Shown here: positions 26,323-33,687 of the stretch, one piece after another
Layout: each line of letters starts with the position of its first letter
Position numbering within the stretch: position 1 is the stretch's first letter
DNA from: an uncultured Clostridia bacterium
GTDB taxonomy: Bacteria; Bacillota; Clostridia; UBA1381
Assembly: GCA_944392335.1 (NCBI GenBank)
Contig: CALXWJ010000010.1
Coordinates: forward strand, 1 to 41,228
DNA: 41,228 nucleotides
Reading direction: 5' to 3'
Made by a program: the position numbers and the translations under genes
Notes under the pieces: generated by a model
Database searches by the model: none
What the model was told of the DNA's origin: nothing
Seen by the model: only the letters and a program-made list of their open reading frames with translations

Positions 26323-28161
26323 ATGGAAATTAAAGTAACAAACAACGAAAACTTTAAATCTGCCCTTGCAAAAGCCGCCGATATCAATGAGGATGTTGTT
26401 ATAACCGTCTCCGAAGGAAAATACAATATTGACTCAACGATTAATATTGAAAGAGACAATATCAAAATTATCGGCGAAAATAATAATGTTGAGCTGCATG
26501 GAAGCAAAAAAATTGATATTGCCGGTATGAAAAAAATTAACGGTATTATAGAAATAAAATTAAGTGACTTCGGTATAACCGACTTGGGACATTTCGGTGA
26601 AGGCCCTTTTGAGGACTTTTGGAAAGTATATGATATACCAAAGCCTCATATGACAGAATACGGCCCGGGATTGGAATTATTTTATGATAACAAAATTATG
26701 CCTATTTCAAGATATCCTAAAGAGGGATTTATACGTATAAAAAAAGCTCTGGGTAAAACAGACATGAGCTTCAAAGGTGAACGAAGCGGTTCGATAGAAG
26801 GTATATTTATAGGCGATGATGAAAACATAAAAAATTGGGACAGCTTTGAAGAAACATTATTGATAGGATATTGGAATGTGGACTGGGCAACTCAGCGCCA
26901 TACCATAAAAAATATTGATAAAGAAACCGGCGCTATTACGGTAAATGAACCGTATCATACATTTGGTTACCGTGACGGGGCATGCTTCACCTCCGAGGTC
27001 GGCGGAAAATTCTATGCGATAAATGTCAAAAATGCCGTTACCGAACCGGGACAATGGTATATTGACAGAAAAAAAGGTATATTATATGTTTATCCTTATG
27101 ACGGACAGGAATATGTAGAAGTATCGTGTGCAAACGATATGTTTTATTCAAAGGGACACAAAAATATATCCATAAGCGGTTTTAAAATCTCGCAGTGCAG
27201 AAAATCCGGTCTGTGTTTTGAAGACTGCCAAGACATAAATGTATGCGATATTACAGTTGAAAATACCGGGGCCTGGGGAATTCTGGGAGAGAACTGCATG
27301 AGAATGAATGTTGATAAATGCGTCGTATCATTAACAGGGGGAGGCGGCATTGGTGTTAACGGCGGGGACAGACAAACGCTTACATCTTCAGATAACATTA
27401 TACAAAACTGCATTATTCATGACATTGCAAGATGGCATAAAACCTACATGGCTGCCTTGGATATTTCAGGTGTTGGATGCTGTCTCAGGAAAAACTATAT
27501 TTATGATGTTCCGCATTTTGGTATCGTTTTTGCAGGTAATAACAATATAATAGAACATAACGAAATCAATAACGCTTGCTATGAATCAAATGATGCAGGT
27601 GCGATATACAGCGGACGAGACACCACCTACAGAGGAAATATCATAAGATATAATTATCTGCATGATCTGAACGGTTATGATGATCTCGGCTGTATCGGGC
27701 TGTATTTTGATGATTTGATGTCATCTGCCGAGGTTTACTCAAACATATTCGCAAACATTCCGTACATAGGCTTGCTCCTGGCAGGCGGAAGAGATTTTGA
27801 CATACATGATAATTTCTTTTATAACTGCCGTATGGCAATTATGTATGATAAACGCGGTGTTACTTGGGATGCCTTTGAAAAAGACGGCGGTAAAATCGGT
27901 CAGTATCTTGATGCCATTGATTACAAATGTGATATATGGAAAAACGCATATCCTGAATTATATAACATAAAAGAAAACAATATGCTTATGCCTTTGGGGA
28001 ACTCCATAACAAATAACACAATCATCGGCGGAGACGGTTTTTGTCTGCAATCGGCAGATATTGCAGACATAACAGAATTTAAAAATAACACCTTTGCCGA
28101 TATAACAATAGGCAAAGAAAAAGAAATAAACCATGCTGACTGGTATTATATAACAGAATAA
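26323..28161 (+). CDS. Right-handed parallel beta-helix protein (possible glycosidase or lyase)
   Basis: The 612-residue protein starts with a pectate-lyase-like cap (VVITVSEGKYNIDSTINIERDNIKIIGE). A central insertion with WNVDWATQRH and WYIDRKKGILYVYP follows, then a long run of beta-helix turns (about 260-510) rich in isoleucine-asparagine patterns. The layout resembles beta-helix glycoside hydrolases such as family GH141, but I cannot prove the catalytic residues. There is no signal peptide, so the substrate would be an imported oligosaccharide. It follows folD by 33 nt with AAGGAG 9 nt before ATG 26323, suggesting read-through from the ygiQ promoter. A 266-bp inverted-repeat element starts 10 nt after its stop. 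Confidence 0.75.
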   Translation: MEIKVTNNENFKSALAKAADINEDVVITVSEGKYNIDSTINIERDNIKIIGENNNVELHGSKKIDIAGMKKINGIIEIKLSDFGITDLGHFGEGPFEDFWKVYDIPKPHMTEYGPGLELFYDNKIMPISRYPKEGFIRIKKALGKTDMSFKGERSGSIEGIFIGDDENIKNWDSFEETLLIGYWNVDWATQRHTIKNIDKETGAITVNEPYHTFGYRDGACFTSEVGGKFYAINVKNAVTEPGQWYIDRKKGILYVYPYDGQEYVEVSCANDMFYSKGHKNISISGFKISQCRKSGLCFEDCQDINVCDITVENTGAWGILGENCMRMNVDKCVVSLTGGGGIGVNGGDRQTLTSSDNIIQNCIIHDIARWHKTYMAALDISGVGCCLRKNYIYDVPHFGIVFAGNNNIIEHNEINNACYESNDAGAIYSGRDTTYRGNIIRYNYLHDLNGYDDLGCIGLYFDDLMSSAEVYSNIFANIPYIGLLLAGGRDFDIHDNFFYNCRMAIMYDKRGVTWDAFEKDGGKIGQYLDAIDYKCDIWKNAYPELYNIKENNMLMPLGNSITNNTIIGGDGFCLQSADIADITEFKNNTFADITIGKEKEINHADWYYITE

Positions 28162-28170
28162 TATTTTTAA

Positions 28171-28436
28171 ATGGGGTGTAAAAATCGTCCAGAGCGTTCA
28201 CGGGCAAAAAGCTTGATTTTACTTGCTTTTAACATGTCAAAAAAATTTAAAATATTCCTTAAATGTAGAAAATCCACCTTTTTGGCGGATTTTCTGTGTT
28301 TATGCCCTCAAACCGCGAACGAAAATCACCATCGGAGTATGCCAATACGCCATCGGGCAAGAGGTTTACAGCGTCGGCCGCGATCGCCGCTGTATATTGA
28401 TTTTCGCCCGTTCTGAACGATTTTTTTAACACCCCA
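28171..28436. mobile_element. 266-bp element with about 30-bp terminal inverted repeats (MITE-like)
   Basis: The ends ATGGGGTGT...ATCGTCCAGAGCG...CGGGC (28171-28205) and GCCCGTTCTGAACGAT...ACACCCCAT (28406-28436) are imperfect inverted repeats. Inside are an 8-bp hairpin extended by ACC/GGC (28268-28294, GAAAATCC/GGATTTTC) and a GC-rich stem (ACAGCG...CGCTGT, near 28369-28393). The only frames (for example minus 28259-28447, 62 codons) look like translated repeat. It has the shape of a non-autonomous transposable element or a large structured RNA. I cannot define a clear target-site duplication. Confidence 0.55.
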
Positions 28437-28561
28437 TACGCACTCATTTTATACGTCGATTTTTTTTACAGCTTCTTTATTGGCAATAATATATGTCCCT
28501 TTCCCGAAACATCGTCATAAATTATTTTGCAGAATAATAAAATAACTATGAGGTGGTATAT

Positions 28562-28813
28562 ATGGTAAGAGCATGCGACCTGAAACAGCGAGAAGTAATT
28601 AACATTGTAAATGCCGAACGCTTGGGATATATTTATGACGTGGATATTGATTTTGAAACGGGAAGGATTCGTTCCATAATTATTCCCAACAGACGCGGCT
28701 TATTCGGTTTTTTGTCAAAAAGAAATGATTACGTCATTCCTTGGGAAAAAATTGTTACCGTAGGGCGTGAAATTGTTCTCGTAAGAATGGACGGTATTGA
28801 TGTTGTAAGATAA
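28562..28813 (+). CDS. YlmC/YmxH-family sporulation protein (PRC-barrel)
   Basis: The 83-residue protein is a single PRC-barrel domain (CDLKQREVINIVNAERLGYIYDVDIDFETGRI, then YVIPWEKIVTVGREIVLVR). This is the YlmC/YmxH group found in endospore formers, whose molecular role is unknown. The start is ATG 28562, with AGGTGG 6 nt upstream; GTG 28553 overlaps that site. It precedes nrdR, a common arrangement in Clostridia. The region 28437-28561 contains T-rich sequence but no promoter I can assign. Confidence 0.87.
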   Translation: MVRACDLKQREVINIVNAERLGYIYDVDIDFETGRIRSIIIPNRRGLFGFLSKRNDYVIPWEKIVTVGREIVLVRMDGIDVVR

Positions 28814-28830
28814 TTGTAACAAAATAGTTA

Positions 28831-28859
28831 TTGAATATTTTTTTTGTATGTTATATAAT
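28831..28859 (+). promoter_or_regulatory. Promoter of nrdR
   Basis: TTGAAT (28831-28836) and TATAAT (28854-28859) are 17 nt apart, starting 18 nt after the ylmC stop. A second TATAAT occurs at about 28879-28884 with no matching upstream box. Confidence 0.65.
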
Positions 28860-28978
28860 AAATACTGTAAATATATGCTATAATTTAATGAATTTATACC
28901 ATCTAAAACAATACAGTATTTTAAGAAACGGTACTATCATATTTATTATACAAATGAATTTAAAAAGAGGTGCAGCTT

Positions 28979-29434
28979 ATGAAGTGTCCCTATTGCGGTT
29001 ATCGCGAAGGCAAAGTCATAGATTCAAGACCAACGGAGGATTCAAGCTCCATAAGGAGGAGACGCGAATGTCTTAAATGCCAAAGACGTTTTACAACATA
29101 CGAAAAATTGGAGACCATATCCCTTGCTGTCATTAAACAGGATAATTCCAGACAACCATATGACAGAGAAAAAATATTAAGAGGTATTATGAGAGCATGC
29201 GAAAAAAGACCTATTTCACTTTCTCAAATGGAGAAGATAACGGACGATATAGAAAGCGAGCTGTATCAGTCTATGGAAAAAGAAGTCACCAGCACCGAAA
29301 TAGGCGAAAAAGTTATGCGTTTGTTAAAAGAGCTTGACGAGGTTGCCTATGTAAGATTTGCATCAGTTCATAAACATTTTTCCGATATAGAAACATTTAT
29401 GGAAGAACTGAAAAAACTTCTTGAAAATAAATAA
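28979..29434 (+). CDS. nrdR: Ribonucleotide reductase transcriptional repressor NrdR
   Basis: NrdR binds NrdR boxes and represses ribonucleotide reductase genes when dATP/ATP are bound. The 151-residue protein has an N-terminal zinc ribbon (Cys3, Cys6, Cys31, Cys34 with [10 protein letters not shown]) and an ATP-cone (about 50-140, [21 protein letters not shown]). Length is standard. The start is ATG 28979 with AGAGGTG 7 nt upstream; GTG 28970 overlaps it. It lies between ylmC and mnmE on one strand, and mnmE starts 38 nt after it. Confidence 0.96.
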   Translation: MKCPYCGYREGKVIDSRPTEDSSSIRRRRECLKCQRRFTTYEKLETISLAVIKQDNSRQPYDREKILRGIMRACEKRPISLSQMEKITDDIESELYQSMEKEVTSTEIGEKVMRLLKELDEVAYVRFASVHKHFSDIETFMEELKKLLENK

Positions 29435-29472
29435 TAATTATTTCGGTATATTAAAAAAGGATTGATTTTACT

Positions 29473-30843
29473 TTGGATAACAGAACTATCGCCGCAATTT
29501 CCACACCTAAAGGTTTAGGCGGTATTGCAGTAATCAGAATAAGCGGCAGCGACTCATGTAAGATAGCGGATAAAATTTTCAAAGGCTCCGCTCTTATTTC
29601 CCAAGTCCCTACCCATACCGTCCACTACGGTCATATCATCGATAAAAACGGTGTTTTTATTGATGAGGTTTTAGTAACAGTTATGAGGGCACCTAAAAGC
29701 TATACAAAAGAAGATGTTGTTGAAATCAGTACTCACGGCGGCATAATCGCGTCAAAATCCGTTTTAAAATGTATTATAGAGGCGGGCGCAGATTACGCAG
29801 AACCGGGCGAATTCACAAAAAGAGCTTTTTTAAACGGGCGTATAGATTTATCTCAGGCAGAGGCTATTATTGATATTATTAATGCAAAAACTTCTTTGGA
29901 ACAAAAAAATGCCCTATCACAAGCTTCGGGAAGCCTCAGTAACGAAATAAATGCCATACGCGGCGACTTGATTAATCTTTCGGCATCAATGCAGGTTATT
30001 ATTGATTATCCCGACGAGGAACTTGAAGATGTTACATGTGATGATATTTTGTCAAGAGTCAGCAAAAATCATGATAAAATCATAAAACTTTTGGGTTCTG
30101 CCGAAAACGGAAAAATTATAAAAAACGGAATAAAAACGGTCATAGCAGGCAAACCGAATGTTGGAAAATCCTCACTGCTTAATTTTCTTGCACGGGACGA
30201 CAGGGCAATTGTAACAGAGATTGCGGGTACCACAAGAGATGTTATAGAAGAAAGTGTGAACATTGACGGTATTCCATTAATTCTCACCGATACGGCAGGA
30301 ATAAGAGAAACCAATGATATTGTAGAAAAAATCGGTGTTGAACGTTCACGTCAAAGTATTGATACTGCCGATCTTGTTATGATAGTTCTCGACGCCAGTA
30401 CCGAAACAACAGAAGATGAATTAAAACTTCTCGAAGAAACAAAGGACAAAAAAAGAATCATCATAATAAATAAAACAGACATTAAAGACGAAAAATTTAC
30501 GAATACAATAAATAACATTCCGGGCATAAAACCTATCGAGCTTTCCGTTAAAACCGGTGAAGGTGTTGATGAACTCACTGCACGAATCAAGAAAATGTAC
30601 AATCTCGGTGAAGTTGGTCAAAATGACAATTGTATAGTGACAAATCTCCGTCATATAGGTGCTTTGACAAAAGCAAAGCAATCTCTGGAAAGAGCAATGG
30701 ACAGTATCAATAATATGATGCCGTCCGACATTGCCTCGATCGATATTAACATGGCAATCGATAATCTCGGCGAAATTACAGGTGCTGTGATCTCGGAGGA
30801 TATCGTATCCGCAATATTCCATGATTTCTGTGTCGGGAAATAA
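29473..30843 (+). CDS. mnmE: tRNA uridine-5-carboxymethylaminomethyl modification GTPase
   Basis: MnmE, with MnmG, modifies U34 of several tRNAs. The 456-residue protein has an N-terminal formyl-THF-binding domain (TIAAISTPKGLGGIAVIRISG), a helical domain, and an inserted G domain with P-loop GKPNVGKS (226-233), AGTTRD (251-256), DTAG (273-276) and NKTD. It ends in the conserved FCVGK, where the cysteine is needed for function. It starts at TTG 29473, with AAGGA about 12 nt upstream. Its folate dependence echoes folD upstream. The partner mnmG is not in the window. Confidence 0.96.
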   Translation: MDNRTIAAISTPKGLGGIAVIRISGSDSCKIADKIFKGSALISQVPTHTVHYGHIIDKNGVFIDEVLVTVMRAPKSYTKEDVVEISTHGGIIASKSVLKCIIEAGADYAEPGEFTKRAFLNGRIDLSQAEAIIDIINAKTSLEQKNALSQASGSLSNEINAIRGDLINLSASMQVIIDYPDEELEDVTCDDILSRVSKNHDKIIKLLGSAENGKIIKNGIKTVIAGKPNVGKSSLLNFLARDDRAIVTEIAGTTRDVIEESVNIDGIPLILTDTAGIRETNDIVEKIGVERSRQSIDTADLVMIVLDASTETTEDELKLLEETKDKKRIIIINKTDIKDEKFTNTINNIPGIKPIELSVKTGEGVDELTARIKKMYNLGEVGQNDNCIVTNLRHIGALTKAKQSLERAMDSINNMMPSDIASIDINMAIDNLGEITGAVISEDIVSAIFHDFCVGK

Positions 30844-30915
30844 TCAGTCCCGCACAGAAAAGGAATTGTAAAAATGCAGAAAAATCACGCATGATCTTTT
30901 TTGCACAATAAATGC

Positions 30916-30956
30916 AAAGTGTTTATTTTAAACGAATTTAAAATAAACGCTTTTTT
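30916..30956 (+). terminator. Terminator after mnmE
   Basis: A 17-bp stem (30916-30932 with 30937-30953, one G-T pair) with loop CGAA is followed directly by T residues (30951-30956). It separates mnmE from the holin-like gene. The remaining part of the 201-nt gap has no other feature I can defend. Confidence 0.9.
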
Positions 30957-31044
30957 ATACAGAAATTATCACCGCATATATTTCACGTATACATAATACG
31001 ATTCATATTATATATCAAAGAAATAATGAAAATATGGTGATAAT

Positions 31045-31392
31045 ATGAAAACCTTAAAGCTTATTTGGACCAGACTTAAAAAACCTCATGTTTTGCTCGG
31101 AATACTTTCACAAATGGTCATAATTTTAAAAGCTTTTGATGTCCAAATAAATACCGAATCCTTATCGGTCGTCATTACCGCAATCTGTTCCATACTTGTT
31201 CTTATGGGTATAATCGCAGACCCGGATAAATCTGATTATGGATTATGTCAGGATATAAAAAAATGTGAAAATTGCGGTCAAACCACCTGTCATTTAAAAG
31301 TCGGCGACACATTAATATGTAAAAACTGCGGACACCAAACAAAAATTTTAAACCCTTCAACCGATGATCAAAATAAAATTTCACAACAATAA
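31045..31392 (+). CDS. Holin-like membrane protein (phi LC3 type) fused to a zinc ribbon
   Basis: The 115-residue protein has two membrane helices (about 15-33 and 40-60). The ending LVLMGIIADPDKSDYGL matches the phi LC3 family of phage holins (typical LGIVVDPTTKGL). After this come Cys74-x2-Cys77 and Cys92-x2-Cys95, a likely zinc ribbon not normally present in these holins. No lysin or phage gene is nearby, so a domesticated or non-lytic role is likely. GGTGATAAT precedes ATG 31045. Repeat copy F starts 13 nt after the stop codon. Confidence 0.68.
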   Translation: MKTLKLIWTRLKKPHVLLGILSQMVIILKAFDVQINTESLSVVITAICSILVLMGIIADPDKSDYGLCQDIKKCENCGQTTCHLKVGDTLICKNCGHQTKILNPSTDDQNKISQQ

Positions 31393-31404
31393 TCAAAAAG
31401 TCTG

Positions 31405-31549
31405 TTCAATAAGGGCTTATCCCGTCATTCAACGAGGACAAGAGCGCAAGCTGTGCTAACGCTGTAATCATAGGAAGATTGTACTCTCACTGATTACAAA
31501 TATGGAATCTGCCGCCGATTACGGCGTGGGACAACATGCGGGCAGTTAT
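31405..31549 (+). repeat. Three-hairpin repeat family, copy F
   Basis: It begins TTCAATAAGGGCTTATCCCG and ends CGGGCAGTTAT, with CAAATATGGAATCTGCCGCCG before the third stem. It has an insert (AGCTGTGCTAAC) between stems 1 and 2 at the same place as in copies C and D. It lies between convergent genes. The remaining 99 nt to the stop codon of the radical SAM gene hold only a weak minus-strand frame. Confidence 0.83.
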
Positions 31550-31648
31550 ATTCGGGATTATCTATCACCAATTGACCGTCCTGTTTTTTATTAAATATTT
31601 TAAAACATCCGGTGTTACAGTCATTTTCTGATTTAATGCAAAAAAATT

Positions 31649-32590
31649 CTAATATTTCGCTTTGCATCCCTGATAACAATTTCTTCTTTTCATTTCCTTA
31701 TCGATCTCATTCAAAACACAAAACTTTTTAAGGCTCCATAATGGCGCGATAAGACTGTCTCTTGCCCCGTCCCCGGTCAACCTCTGTATGATGATCTCCT
31801 CAGAGATAATTTCCAGCGCGTCAACTATAATATCCACATATTCATCACGGGTCAATATTTTTATCTCACCGTTTTCATACATTTTTGCAATAGGAGTACC
31901 TTTTAGAATATGCAGAAGATGAAGCTTTATAGCATGCGGTTTTAATGTTGCGGTCTGTCGAACGCTTTCCAATATCATTTCATGTGTTTCTCCCGGCAAG
32001 CCTATAATCAAATGCGGGCATATATTAATCCCTCTTTTTGCAAGTTTATTATATCCGTCCAAAAATTCGCTGTAGGTATGGCATCTGTTTATCCTTTTCC
32101 CCGTCTCATCAAAAATACTCTGCAGCCCTAATTCTACAATAAGATATGTGCGTTTTGACAGCTCTTCAAGATAGTCTACCGTATCATCCTCCAATACATC
32201 CGCACGGGTTGCAATACTCAATCCAACAACATCATCAAGAGCCAATACAGGTTCAAACTTGCTTTTTAAAACCTCGACCGGCGCATATGTATTGGTATGT
32301 GCCTGAAAATACGGTATATATTTTGCTTTGGGCCACTTTTTCAGCATTTGGTTTTTTACATTTTCAAACTGTGTAATTATATCCTCGCAAGGATTTCCGG
32401 CAAAGTCTCCGCTTCCGGCATCAGAGCAGTATATACATCCTCCTACTCCTTTTGTGCCGTCAATATTGGGGCATGTAAACCCTGCGTTCAGGCTTACTTT
32501 AAAAACCTTTTCTCCGAATTTTTGCTGAAGATGATAATTCCATGTATGATATCTTTTATTGTCGAGTGAATATAGAAATCCATTATTCAT
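31649..32590 (-). CDS. TIGR01212/YtqA-family radical SAM protein
   Basis: The 313-residue protein has an N-terminal YHTWNYHLQQKFGEKVFKV-like signature, then the iron-sulfur motif with Cys40 in GFTCPNIDG and GCIYC (Cys52, Cys55). This widely spaced cluster motif is typical of the TIGR01212 group, close to ELP3-like enzymes. The function is unproven. ATG 32590 follows the DUF4330 stop codon by 2 nt, so it is the last gene of the envelope-polymer transcript by position, although its role there is unclear. Confidence 0.88.
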   Translation of the reverse strand: MNNGFLYSLDNKRYHTWNYHLQQKFGEKVFKVSLNAGFTCPNIDGTKGVGGCIYCSDAGSGDFAGNPCEDIITQFENVKNQMLKKWPKAKYIPYFQAHTNTYAPVEVLKSKFEPVLALDDVVGLSIATRADVLEDDTVDYLEELSKRTYLIVELGLQSIFDETGKRINRCHTYSEFLDGYNKLAKRGINICPHLIIGLPGETHEMILESVRQTATLKPHAIKLHLLHILKGTPIAKMYENGEIKILTRDEYVDIIVDALEIISEEIIIQRLTGDGARDSLIAPLWSLKKFCVLNEIDKEMKRRNCYQGCKAKY

Positions 32591-32592
32591 TC

Positions 32593-33093
32593 TTATTCAC
32601 TCACAACCTCAACACTCTTTACAACACCGTATGATGTAACATATTCATTATTTAAAGTTACTGTATCACCCACAATAAGTTTTTTCCCGTTTAACGTGTA
32701 GTAATTATCTTCTGTTTCTGTTCCCTTTACTCTGATGGTAAGAAGCAGATTAAACTCATCCTCATGTTCTATTTCTTTATAATGTCCGTCAGCCAATATA
32801 ATGGTCTCTTTTGCTTTTGACGTTTTCATATCAATTATGTCACCCATACCTTTTTTTGTATCAAGCTCGATTATATCGTTAAAATTTTTATTAAAGGCAT
32901 CGATTGACGGTTGTCTGATATTTTCAACCTCAACGGTATATTCTATCACTTTATCTGAGCTTGTTATTTTTTCATTCTGATCGAATTTAACAAAGGCAGA
33001 AAGAGCAAGCACAACAACTGCAATAATAACCACCAAATCAATAATATTTATCACGCCAAACAGCTTTCCTTTTGAATCTATAATTTTTTTCAT
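32593..33093 (-). CDS. DUF4330 family protein, paralogue 1
   Basis: The 166-residue protein starts IDSKGKLFGVINIIDLVVIIAVVVLALSAF, with one membrane helix (about 16-37), then an extracytoplasmic beta-rich domain. This matches the DUF4330 family, membrane-anchored proteins of unknown function found beside polysaccharide export genes. The start ATG 33093 has GGAGG 6 nt upstream and the shared hairpin leader. It is paralogous to the next gene upstream, with the same N-terminal pattern but little identity further on. Confidence 0.8.
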   Translation of the reverse strand: MKKIIDSKGKLFGVINIIDLVVIIAVVVLALSAFVKFDQNEKITSSDKVIEYTVEVENIRQPSIDAFNKNFNDIIELDTKKGMGDIIDMKTSKAKETIILADGHYKEIEHEDEFNLLLTIRVKGTETEDNYYTLNGKKLIVGDTVTLNNEYVTSYGVVKSVEVVSE

Positions 33094-33132
33094 TTTTACC
33101 TCCGTTCTGCCGGCACCAAGCCGGCGTCACAA
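33094..33132 (-). promoter_or_regulatory. Hairpin-ACGGAGG leader, copy 3
   Basis: On the minus strand GCCGGC (33120-33125) pairs with GCCGGC (33109-33114) around a 5-nt loop. After 3 nt comes ACGGAGG, and ATTTGTG precedes it. The flanks match the alpha/beta hydrolase leader although the stem sequence differs. The 125-nt gap to the upstream DUF4330 gene has no other feature. Confidence 0.5.
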
Positions 33133-33218
33133 ATACATTAGCAGATCACTGCAATATGATTTGTCCGTACTTTTATATTATGAATGTATGCAAGCTGCAC
33201 CTAATACTTTGATATTAA

Positions 33219-33683
33219 TTAATTTTCTACCTTATCAACCGAGATAATATAGCCGGCGCCCGTAAAATCCTTTGTACCGATACTCAAATATTTTCCCACA
33301 TAAATATCATCATCAGTCGTAATTTCCAAATACAAGTGGGCATCATACTTTTCCGGAACCCTTTCTTGTACAAGAGTTCCGTCCAAAGAAGATACATTAT
33401 ATTCTATATCAGGTTCAAATTTTACATCCTTTAATGTTCCTATAGGTTGATTTTGCACTCTCTCATATACTGTTGTACCCGGGACGATCGCATCGCGAAG
33501 ATACTCTTCAATGCCTCTGTATTCAAGAACTATGTTATATGACTGAGATGCCCTGCTCTCGGCTATGTTTTTTTTCAAAAATGCATATGATCCTCCCGCA
33601 ACAGCAACAATAAAAACAATAATACATAAATCAACAATACTTAATTTTCCAAATATTTTCCCGTTATAATCAAATAATTTCAT
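33219..33683 (-). CDS. DUF4330 family protein, paralogue 2
   Basis: The 154-residue protein starts MKLFDYNGKIFGKLSIVDLCIIVFIVAVAG, with one membrane helix (about 16-36), followed by an extracytoplasmic domain with YVGKYLSIGTKDFTGAGYIISV at the end. Start ATG 33683 has AAAGGA 8 nt upstream; GTG 33701 lies inside the glycosyltransferase gene and overlaps that site. Its start lies 4 nt after the stop codon of the GT4 gene, which indicates translational coupling. Function is unknown; the cluster suggests polymer export or attachment. Confidence 0.8.
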   Translation of the reverse strand: MKLFDYNGKIFGKLSIVDLCIIVFIVAVAGGSYAFLKKNIAESRASQSYNIVLEYRGIEEYLRDAIVPGTTVYERVQNQPIGTLKDVKFEPDIEYNVSSLDGTLVQERVPEKYDAHLYLEITTDDDIYVGKYLSIGTKDFTGAGYIISVDKVEN

Positions 33684-33687
33684 TTTG

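Noticed and set aside
28259..28447. Minus-strand 62-codon frame and plus-strand frames in the 266-bp inverted-repeat element
   Set aside because: The frames cross the hairpins and terminal repeats, and no good start signal is present, so they are structural by-products.
31494..31679. Small Cys-containing minus-strand frame between repeat copy F and the radical SAM gene
   Set aside because: It starts inside the radical SAM gene and ends inside repeat F, without a ribosome site. A short real peptide or gene remnant at 31550-31648 cannot be excluded but is unsupported.
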